Positions 7,398 through 15,841 of a stretch of DNA of 17,506 nt are shown piece after piece. The DNA comes from Candolleomyces eurysporus (taxonomy: Eukaryota; Basidiomycota; Agaricomycetes; Agaricales; Psathyrellaceae). The notes under the pieces are model-generated. The model did not search any database. It had not been told where the DNA came from and worked only from the letters and a program-made list of their open reading frames with translations. Position 1 is the stretch's first letter, and each line of letters begins with the position of its first letter. Location: contig JANBPK010001668.1 in assembly GCA_027579435.1 (NCBI GenBank), positions 1 to 17,506 of the forward strand. The letters are read 5' to 3'. Both the position numbers and the translations under genes were made by a program.

Positions 7398-9213
7398 ATG
7401 GTGTACATAGCCCCAGGGACCTCAGGAGCGAGACCGACATCTCCTCTTCCTCTTCGTAGCCGTGGGCCTACTGAATTGGACTCGGATGATGAAGGCTCTA
7501 TCGAGTATGACTGGGAGGATGACAGTCAACTCAACGACGATGATCTAGCTTATATCATTGGCCGTCTCCATCTAGAAAAGGCCGGTGCTGTACCTGGTAC
7601 GCCTTCTCCCTGGTATTCCTCTGTCCCCAACCTACCTCCAAGTCGCGCAGCAGGCCGTTTGTGTGTTGTAAGTCGTTTATCCTTCATGTAGTGTGCACCC
7701 TTTGTCTTATTTCTCGCAGGTGTGCAGACGCAAGCCTCCATACAANAAGAATGGTAAATCTTATCCTACCTGCGGGCTCACCTGTGCGGCGCAGTTGCCG
7801 TCGTCTGTCCCCAGTAGCCCGAGACCCGGATCTTCCAGTAATGGAACGAATCGCAAGCCTCGGCGGGCAATGAGCCAGCATGTGGTGGACTCCTCTTGGC
7901 CGCCCCGGTTTCGTCCACAGCGAGGGCCTCAACCTAATAAACCGCTTTGCGTTGTAGGTTTCTTACACCTATATAGTACATCTATTCGAGGTCGGCTAAG
8001 AAAACATTCGATCATAGGTCTGCAAAACGCGCTCTGTATTTGAAGACTACCTGACCTGCGGCCTTACCTGCATCGAGAAGCTCTGCAAAGATGGTCCCAC
8101 AGACACCACCGTGTGCAACGTACGTGGACGTGGCTTTGTTGCTTCCTCGGCGTGTTTCTCTAATTCTTGGCTGCTCAGTACTGTCATAAACGCCCCAAGA
8201 TTGATGGCAAAGATCAATGTGGTCAGGCGTGTGCTGACGAGGCCAAAATCGCCTGCTTGCTTTGCAAAATTCGACCAAAGAACGGAAGGTATCAACTTTG
8301 CGGGAAAACTTGCAAGCGCATCGCGACGAAGTCGACCCCCCTTATCATTGAGATTCCGAAATATCACACGACTTACGAGATGGGTATATCATTTTGTTTT
8401 TGCTGGAGTCACACACCTGACCTCCTTTCGTGCCAGTCGAGAACAGATTCAAGAACAGCTGGACGGCAGGGGCATCTAACCCACTTCCGACGATCAACAA
8501 GATCTTTAAAATCATTGAAAATGATGATTTCCTCAAGCCGTACGACCAATACAGGTTCGTCACTTTCGTTTCATAGGATGTTTTGGTTCTCGATCGCGAC
8601 ATGGCATTATTTTTTACTATTTTTACTATTAAGGCGACGCGTGGGCCCAGGGGAAAGCTATCGGTATCATGGAACGGGTCGCCAATGCCAACTCGGGGCG
8701 TCGACAACGACGCTTTGTACGTCGTCAACTTGTCCTGTATGCAATATTCTCAAGACCTCCTTCAACGTGAGCATCGCGAAGACTAGCGGAGCGTCAGTTC
8801 AGTTTCCTTACCATTTGGAAAGTAAATTCGCTCATGGCAGTATCCATCGGTATAGATTCGGGGCGGGGATCTATTCCTCGTCGGCCTCGAACAAGTAAAT
8901 TTTCTACTCGCTTATTCGGCTGTTTCGTGAGCTGATATCACATGGCAGAGCCTACAGCTACTGTGGACCGACTGGTGCCCTGCTTCTGACAAAAGTTGTA
9001 CTGGGAAATATCAGAACAGTCAACGGCTGGAACGAGGTTATGAGTTGCCCTCCCGGCAATGATTCTGTACGTTACCTCAACTTTGAACTCGACGTACGCC
9101 AATCTATTGCTTTATAGGTCGTCTACGATCGCAAGGTTGGGACTGTCTCCCTGAATGAAACCATTGTCTACTCCAACGACGCTATCCGACCTGTGTTCTT
9201 GATTATTTTCTAG
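7398..9213 (+). CDS. ART-A: zinc-finger PARP-like ADP-ribosyltransferase, H-Y-E intact
   Basis: Nine exons: 7398-7667, 7720-7953, 8018-8119, 8179-8383, 8437-8554, 8634-8792, 8856-8894, 8949-9066, 9118-9213; 446 aa. ARTs of the PARP class move ADP-ribose from NAD+ to targets. Exon 1 (90 aa) has an acidic patch (ELDSDDEGSIEY). Four zinc modules of the form C-x2-C-x(11-17)-C-x3-C (~residues 89-247) follow; the first CxxC is LCVVC, split by an intron. The catalytic domain (~271-446) shows YRYHGT (His322), FGAGIYSSSASNKAYSY (Tyr369) and LNETIVYSNDAIRP (Glu429), matching the PARP H-Y-E triad. A four-Cys insert C-x9-C-x4-C-x2-C lies between His and Tyr. The start is the first ATG giving the acidic exon shared with ART-B. 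The N at 7746 (codon AAN) does not break the frame. Targets and mono- versus poly-activity cannot be read from sequence. Confidence 0.85.
7746..7746. other. Ambiguous base N in ART-A, frame preserved
   Basis: The N is the third base of an AAN codon (Lys or Asn) just before NGKSYPTCGLTC. Comparison with ART-B and ART-C shows that it occupies a real position, so no indel is implied here. Confidence 0.7.
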
Positions 9214-9320
9214 TAGAAGTCTATGCAAGTAGGAATACTATGTACATATGGCAGCTTCTTCAGACCATTCTTTTTTCATCAGCATTCTTAGCGCTTGATT
9301 TTTTTGCCCTGAGGCCATGA

Positions 9321-9440
9321 GCAATCGCTGGAGGTCGCGCTCATCCCTTCACCACTCGCATCCACGGACTCGGACGCGAACTGAGCTGCGCGTTTACAAT
9401 CCCGATGTAATTGAATTTGCTGTGAGTAGTTCAGTTTCCA
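9321..9440 (+). pseudogene. Relic of the last exon of an ART-C-like gene
   Basis: ACGCGAACTGAG followed by a one-mismatch TGCGCGTTTACAAT and CCGATG (9374-9407) matches the last exon of ART-C (encoding RTELRVYN) almost base for base. Similarity starts before the exon (an AATCGC...AGGTCGC acceptor-like stretch near 9323) and continues past the stop (TAGTTCA...). Compared with ART-C there is an insertion before this block and a deletion after it, and no upstream exons are present. This is a truncated duplicate on the plus strand, between ART-A and ART-B. Confidence 0.65.
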
Positions 9441-9499
9441 CTGTGTAACTATATTCATTCGCCATGTTTGTCTTCCAGTGGGCTGGTGACACGGACCAT

Positions 9500-9990
9500 A
9501 CCCATCGTCAACAAGCATGTTATGAATCCATCCTTCAACGAGAAGCACTCGTTTGGTCCTCACGATCGCCCTCACCCCCGGCTCGTGGTATATTGTGGAG
9601 CCTTCGCAAGCGTCCTTGAACTTCCCGAGCATGTGGTCCCAGTTTGAAGGCCTCGTGAATCCTGCGTGGTCATGAGTCGTGCAAACTAGGCAAGTACTGT
9701 TCTTTCACAGTATCCATTTGTGGCAAGATAACAGATAAAGAAAGAGCAGGCCAATGACCATCATCTACGGCGCAGCACAGTGGAACGTTCCATCCTTCAA
9801 CAAGGCAAACTGACTCTTGCTGTCACGATCACTCTTTACTCGTGATACACCGCGGGACCTTAAAGATGCCCTTGGGTCGAGTCTACCAAACATGGGGTGG
9901 TGCCGAAGGGATCATGACTCGGGGTTTCAGAGACGTCGTTCTTTCATTCATGACGAGATAACAGAGAAGCCAGGTCGATGTGACCATGCC
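9500..9990 (+). repeat. Two diverged tandem copies (~260 bp) of the ART-C 3' flank
   Basis: Copy 1 (~9500-9765) and copy 2 (~9775-9990) share CATCCTTCAAC, CACGATC, a CTCGTGrTA stretch, an AACATGGGGTGG-like block and GATAACAGA, in the same order. A third copy lies on the minus strand downstream of ART-C (about 4855-4640), including CCAAACATGAGGTGG and GGTCATGGGTCG. The spacing from the last-exon sequence to this block is about 290-300 bp at both loci. This supports duplication of the whole ART-C 3' end and not of the exon alone. Confidence 0.55.
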
Positions 9991-9994
9991 TTGC

Positions 9995-10160
9995 GCTTGT
10001 TACAAACCAAGTGCTGGTGGAACGGTTTGCTTGCTAGCGTCTACCGCATACTCGCATTGTCACATACACGATTTGTGTGCATATAATGCACACCCCAGAA
10101 TGCCGCCGCCCTCTCCCTGTGTCTGCCTTTGTTCTCTGAGCCCGAGCCTTGCCAGCCGAG
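9995..10160 (+). promoter_or_regulatory. ART-B upstream region, homologous to the ART-C promoter
   Basis: From the TTGTTACAAACCAAG stretch to the ATG, this segment aligns end to end with the region upstream of ART-C (about 7290-7132, opposite strand). The similarity runs on into the first codons (MASKR[FY]PYP). The two genes therefore probably began with the same promoter, and they may still be co-regulated. Confidence 0.6.
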
Positions 10161-11930
10161 ATGGCTTCGAAGCGTTTTCCGTACCCTTCTGAGTTAGACT
10201 CAGACGACGAAGGCTCTATTGAATACTATGACTGTGACGATGACAGTCAACCTGATGACGATGACCTGGGTTACCGTAACTATCCCCAGCCCAGGAGGCC
10301 TAGGGCCAGTGATGTACCTAGTATGCCTCCTCCTCCCAGGTACCCTTCTGTCCCCAGCTTACACTCGAATGCTGCAGCATTCCACAAGTCACCTCCTGGC
10401 TATATAGCCGTCCCTGCGTGTGTTGTAAGCTGCTCGCCCTTTTCTCGTTGTGTGTGCCTTTTGCCTCATAGAGTTTCGTCAGGTATGCAAACTTAGGCCT
10501 CAATTCAATCAAAACGGTAAATCATATCCTACGTGCGGGCTGACCTGTGCGTCGAGATTGCCGCCGTCTGCCCCCAGTAGCTCGAGCAACGGAAGTGGTC
10601 ATAGAATACCTCGTGATGGGATGGATCGTTTGATCAAGCGAGCGATAGGCCAGTATCTGGCGACCAGCTCTCGCTCACCGGTTCATCAAAAACATAAACC
10701 GCTTTGCGTGGTACGTTCCGTAACAAATTTTTATCTGGGTCAGTTGAGAACCCTGTCAATTGTAGGTCTGCAAAAATCACACTGTCTACAAGGACTACGT
10801 GACCTGCGGTAGTACCTGCATCGAGAAGCTACACAAAGACGGCCCTAGCGACCCCACGATGTGCACTGTACGTGGAAGCTAGCCTGCTTGCTTCTGTCGG
10901 CGTGTCTCTCTAACCTTCGATTTGTTTAGTATTGCCATCGACGCCCAAAGTTCTCAGGCAAGGAACAGTGCGGCCAGACATGCGCTGACAAGGCCAAACG
11001 TGCCTGCCTGCTTTGCAAGGCTCGACCGAAGAATAAGAAATACCACTTTTGCGGGAAGACGTGTAAAGGCATCGCGACCAAGTTGACCCCTCTTATCCTT
11101 GAGATTCCGAAAGGGCATATCACTTACGACATGGGTATTATTTCTGGCACTCCTCAATGACGACCCACTGACCCTCTGCTCTGCAGTTGAAAACAAGTTC
11201 AAAGGCGGGTGGAAGGTGGGCACTCCACCTGCAATCACAAAGATATTCAAGGTTATCGAGAACGATGCGTTCCTTAAGCCATATGACGCCTACCGGTTCG
11301 TTTGCTACTCCATATTATCCAAGATCCTGGTGAACCTACCATTGCATGTAGAAAAAGGGTCGGGCCAAAGGAGAACTATTTGTACCATGGAACAAAGCGT
11401 CAATGCCAATTTGGGGTGTCAACGACAACGCTTTGCGCATCTGCTAGTTGTGCCATCTGCAATATTCTGAAGACTTCTTTCAAAGTCGAGATCGCGAACC
11501 CTGGGGGAACGTAAGCATTTTTCCCTCCTACTTCTTGTCGTACTCGGCGTATCACTTACTGTATTTATTTCTTGCATAGCTTCGGCCAGGGCATCTACTC
11601 TTCATCAGCCTCGAGCATGTAAGTCACCCTTCTAGTGATCCTTCACATACTCCTCAAGCTAACTCTGTCCAGGGCTTTTGGCTATTGCGGTGCCGGGGGC
11701 GCAATGCTCTTGAACAAGGTCGTGCTTGGGAATTCCTTCCAAGCGAGCAGCGGGATTAAGAACTGCCCTCCAGGAAACGACTCTGTTGGTTCCCCATCGT
11801 CAATCCCATTCTTATCGCACTCATTCATGCCATTCTTCAGGTCGTCCACGATCCCCAAGGTTCTTACAACCAAACGATCGTTTACAACAACGACGCAATC
11901 CGCCCCGTATTTCTGATCATGTTCCAGTAG
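10161..11930 (+). CDS. ART-B: zinc-finger PARP-like protein with Glu-to-Gln change (H-Y-Q)
   Basis: Nine exons: 10161-10424, 10483-10710, 10766-10867, 10930-11134, 11187-11295, 11352-11510, 11580-11618, 11673-11784, 11841-11930; 435 aa. It is co-linear with ART-A in exon order and phases. Exon 1 starts MASKRFPYP, has the acidic SELDSDDEGSIEYYDCDDD patch, and ends ...PACV. Four zinc modules (~residues 87-243) follow. Catalytic motifs: LYHGTKRQC (His315), FGQGIYSSSASSMAFGY (Tyr362), and YNQTIVYNNDAIRP, in which the triad Glu is Gln417 (CAA at 11871-11873; ART-A has GAA). The four-Cys insert is kept. In PARP1 the equivalent E988Q change abolishes chain elongation while allowing limited mono-transfer or NAD+ hydrolysis, so ART-B may be mono-active or inactive. 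The last intron uses a weak donor (GTTGGT at 11785), but the phase and the downstream protein fit. Confidence 0.83.
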
Positions 11931-13667
11931 TATCTCTCTGAGTGAGATTCGTCCTCTAGCATATCGTACAACGAAACGATCTTATGCGCACTGTANTTTT
12001 CATTTTCCCTCAGGTGTCTTTTTGACGAGTAGAACTCATCCTGTCTATCACCCATTCTCCACGGTAATGCACGTATCAGTCATTAAAGGCCAAATTTCCT
12101 GGATAGATTGTGAATCAACGAATTGCAAGAATTCTTGTTTTTTGTCCCAGTCAAAAAGACATGTTTCTAGCACGGAACAGCCACCCTGCGATTTACTTCT
12201 CTGGATGTGCAATATTAATATTGATTTGTCACGACGGTGAGGAGCATAAACAATAACAAACACCCAACATGGCGTGGAACTTTCTGTTTCGGGATTTTTG
12301 ATATTTGACCATCGTTTCTGATTCCTGAAGCCTCCACTCTGCTCGAAAATTTAATCAAATTCCATTGCCAGCAGTATCTCCCCGCTGGGATGTTGTTTCG
12401 TCCAAATCCGCTACCCCTGCCTTCTAGCGTGAAGACACTGCTGGTAATGTCGTTAACTCTCCCCCGTCCTTTAACCTGCTCCCAGCGCAAGGGTCTCACT
12501 GGAAGTGTCGTTATTTTGATGACTATCCCTGTAGATTGCTCCAAGAGCGAAAATGTGCTGGCCGTCTTTGTTGCGTTCTCCCTCGCCCCAATTTGCCCAC
12601 AGCGTGAAGATATCACAGGGTGCATCGTTTCTTCGCTCTCCATAGCCTTAATCCACTTCCAACGCGAAGATGTTGCTCGGGACTTTGATTCATTACCCCC
12701 ACCTTCCTGGTCCGCCCCAAGAGCCAATATTCTGCTGGGAGCGCCGTTTCATCTTTCTTAATGACCTGGACACCCATCAATGGGGAGCCAACGAGCATCG
12801 AAATTTAGCATGAAGTCACTTTCGTTTGGCCCGTAAAGGACATGTCGAAACTATCAAACACCCGTCTACGAGCAAAATCTCGAGAGAGGTTTCGAAGTCT
12901 GGACGGCCGTCGGAGTCGAGTAGTACCCACAAACTGCCCAATCATACCGTAGATGAGGAAGCACTTTGTGAGCACCACGAACATCTGAAGGGATCTTCCG
13001 TGTTAACTTAGAGCGTCGTGGAAAAGGTGAATGCATTCGTTTGAAATTTGGTACTTCACCTCACCATCCATCATACTGGCGTAAAATTTAAGAATATAAC
13101 GCTCTCGACCCTACTACAGCTCTCCAAGCATCAACGATACATCGGCAGCGTTGAATTTTTGGCCGACACGAGCTCTGAGGTGCGTGTGGTACATCTATCT
13201 CTTTACCTCTCTCATTCTTTACCGCTTCCGTACTCTCTTTTATCGAACCAGGAGGCACTAGACTCCGACTCTGTCACTTCTGGGTCGCTCCCCTCGTCCC
13301 ACCCGCTGAAGGAATTTCCGCTAACGCTAGCACTCCTGAACCAGCCCGCAACTCTCGTCACTGAAAGACACTACTTTCGCCTCACCTACAGCGACAAAAT
13401 TGCGTGTTCTCCGTGGACTCACCAAAAAAAAGGTTAAGACATCGACGACGCTCCTCTAACTATCTACAAGCAGAAGGATCCCATACCTGGTGGGGAGGTA
13501 TCGTCGGTCAAATTTTAGCGTTCGAGCTACGAAGGCTTTGGTATGGGGTGGTGTTATTGCTCCATCCATGTATTTACATTCGACGCTCGTATTCTTATTA
13601 TCCTAGACTGGACATTGCATTCCATGCATATCAACCATTTCTGACTGCTGCCAGTGCTGGTCAACGG
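11931..13667. other. Region between ART-B and ART-D 3' ends, no convincing gene
   Basis: The two ART genes converge on this 1.7 kb. It holds an N (11996), the second ~59 bp repeat array, and a plus-strand 129-codon open frame (13048-13437). A 72 bp intron-like GT-AG segment inside that frame (13180-13251) would preserve it. The encoded peptide resembles nothing I recognise, so I do not call it a gene. Minus-strand frames here run through the repeat. Confidence 0.5.
12365..12755. repeat. Degenerate ~59 bp tandem repeat, right copy (about 7 units)
   Basis: Units begin near 12370, 12426, 12484, 12545, 12601, 12662 and 12721 (spacing 56-61 bp). Each has an AGCGnGAAGA-like core, then (T)GCTGGGA and (G)TCGTTT, then a C/T-rich tail ending in TCCGC or similar. 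The first two units match the first two clear units of the array at 2456-2730. Divergence between units is high, so the array is old. There are no CRISPR-like features, and the element is unnamed to me. Confidence 0.65.
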
Positions 13668-15041
13668 TTAAAAGATGATCAAGAATACTGGTCTAATAGC
13701 ATCATCACAGTAGAGAATGGTCTCGTTGAGAATTCCATCCATACGCTCGAAGATAACCTACAAAGTTAATGAATTTTGGATGTTGGGTCGACAGTGGGTA
13801 CTCAGCTCACAGAATTGTATCCCGGAGGACAACTCATAACCTCATTCCATCCGCTCACATGCCTGACTCTCCCAAGTACGACCTTATTCAAGAGAAGGGC
13901 GCCATTTGGTTTGCAGTAACTGTAGGCTCTGTCAAGAAAATTTAGTTACGCACGAGAATTTCAAACCGGCATAAGGCGATATCAGATCTTACTTGTTCGA
14001 GGCTGATGAGGTGTAGACACCCACGCCAAATCTATATCATTCACGAAGTGAGCGGTAACTCAGTAATCATTGGAGAATATTTGACTTACGCTCCGGTGGC
14101 CTTCGCAAGATCCACTCTGAAGGAAAACCTCAGAATACTACAGAGAGCACAAGAGAAGGATGTGCATAGCTGGTTCGTTGACACTCCAAGTTGACACTGA
14201 CGACTGGTCCCATGGTACGTATAGAATTGCTGTGGGCCAACACGTTGTCTACATTCCCCCGCCGTCAGCCAACCAAAATAATTTCGACTTTTTCACGAAA
14301 CACGAACCGATAGAGTTCATACGGCTTTTGAAATTCTTCATTTTCAATAATCTTGAAAACTCTCTTAATAACAGGGATGGGGGACGACTTGTTCTTCCAC
14401 GCTCTCTTGAACTTTCCTTCGACTAGAGAGTGTGAAATAGTCAAGATTCTGTCAGTAATAGCTTCGCCAAAGAAGGATTCAACACATACCCATATCGTAG
14501 ATCGTATGACCTCTCGGAACCTCAAGAATACACGGCGCCAAAATCATGGCAACCTTCTTGCAAGTCAAGCTGCAAAGGTCATGCCTGCCATCTTTGGGTC
14601 GAGATTTGCAGATCAAGCAGGCAACGTTGGTTACGCCAGCACACTCATCTCCACATTGTTGCTGGCCTTGCCGCTTTGGATGACGGTGACAAACCTGTTA
14701 GCGAGGAATGAACTTATCAGCGGTATTCCAGCTCAGGCTCAGGCTATATTAGCCACTTACATCGCACATGCGAGGGTCACCGGAACCGCGCTGGCAGAAG
14801 ATCTGTATGCAGGTAAAACTACAGGTAACGGTGTACTCAGGGCTAACAGGATAGACTCTGCAGACCTGAGATCGATCCCAGTGAGTGATAATCGAGAGAA
14901 ATGTGTTGGTAGTACTGTATGAGAGGGGGCTTAACTTACCACGCAAAGCCGCTTGTCATTGAAAGCCATCGATACCGCCATGACCAAGGCACTGGCGGCC
15001 AGAGCCGCAAGGACAACGGGCTTAGCGTTCAAAATGGACAT
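13668..15041 (-). CDS. ART-D: short zinc-finger PARP-like ADP-ribosyltransferase with hydrophobic leader, H-Y-E intact
   Basis: Eight exons: 15041-14940, 14865-14761, 14694-14490, 14422-14308, 14248-14090, 14031-13993, 13928-13811, 13757-13668; 310 aa. Exon 1 is only 34 aa: MSILNAKPVV, then a hydrophobic Ala/Leu/Val run to about residue 27, then NDKRLCV. It looks like a signal peptide or membrane anchor, unlike the acidic leaders of ART-A and ART-B. There are three zinc modules instead of four (~residues 33-114); the A/B exon 2 module is absent. Catalytic motifs: TYHGTSRQC (His188), FGVGVYTSSASNKAYSY (Tyr235), LNETILYCDDAIRP (Glu293), with the four-Cys insert present. The acceptor at 14249 was chosen over a later CAG (14228) because it alone restores phase and the RVGP motif. 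If the leader is a true signal peptide, the cysteines might form disulfides and not bind zinc. An upstream non-coding or coding exon cannot be excluded. Confidence 0.83.
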
Positions 15042-15841
15042 GAATAAAGAAGCGGCGGGAGGGTCCGAGTCCCAAGCTCACCAACCTTCCTCTAATTCAC
15101 CCTCGATCCTCAACGTTGTTGGCTCGTGTCCTTTGTGTGCTGGCCGGTAACCGGACCACATGGCCGTTACTAATACGACCTTGCTTTAGCGCCCGTCATA
15201 CCGCCTCCCATCACTGGAGATGGCCGAAGTGATTACGAGAAGACTTACAGAATGACACAGACAGCCCCTTGGTGTCTGCATTACCTCAGGGATGAGATGC
15301 GTGATGTATACCGGCGGTCAAAGATGTCTGAGGGGAAACGCTCATTTATACATAATGGAATGGCGGCCCGCCCTATGCCAAGTCCAGTCTGAACGTTGAA
15401 CACTGGCTATGTCATAAAGATTGTATCAGATGTAGTTCCGAAGACTGTCATACTAAACCACAAGATAAGAAACCGAACAAAACAGCTCGCTGGTTCGATA
15501 TGTCGTGGACCACGAACAACGTCGGCCCAAAGTTCGAACGTCTGAAATCATCATATAATAGTCCNAAAAAAAAACAAACCGGCGAGGGCGAGGTAACGGT
15601 AGGTTGAGAAATTGAGATGAACTCTTCCTGAAAAGGGCCTTTGCTGAGTCTAGAGTCAACTTTCATAAGACCGCTGTCCCCGCCAAAGACGCAGCCAACC
15701 TATTCTAGGTTCCCGTGAGGCGGGAGGTCCTCGAGTATTCAGATGGCACCTTGAACGCCCAAACCATCTTAAGGGTCCCCTCTGATCCCCTCTGACTTGG
15801 CGGGACCTACAGTGACTTCACCCAACGCGAATGGCTGTAAA
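15042..15841. other. Spacer between ART-E 3' end and ART-D 5' end
   Basis: About 800 bp with no recognisable gene on either strand. It holds the ART-D upstream region and an N (15565) beside a run of nine A. Short minus-strand open frames around 15448-15666 cross the N and have no domain signal. Confidence 0.5.

Noticed and set aside
9288..9632. Minus-strand 114-codon open frame
   Set aside because: It overlaps the ART-C-like relic and repeated flank on the other strand and has no domain.
10149..10160. Extension of ART-B by four codons
   Set aside because: It uses TTG; the ATG at 10161 gives the MASKR start shared with ART-C.
12826..13437. Possible uncharacterised gene with an intron at 13180-13251
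   Set aside because: No recognisable domain and no clear start; the intron-like segment is a multiple of three, so the frame alone proves nothing.
14222..14248. Later acceptor (CAG) for the ART-D catalytic exon
   Set aside because: It changes the phase and loses the QRVGP motif; the acceptor ending at 14249 keeps both.
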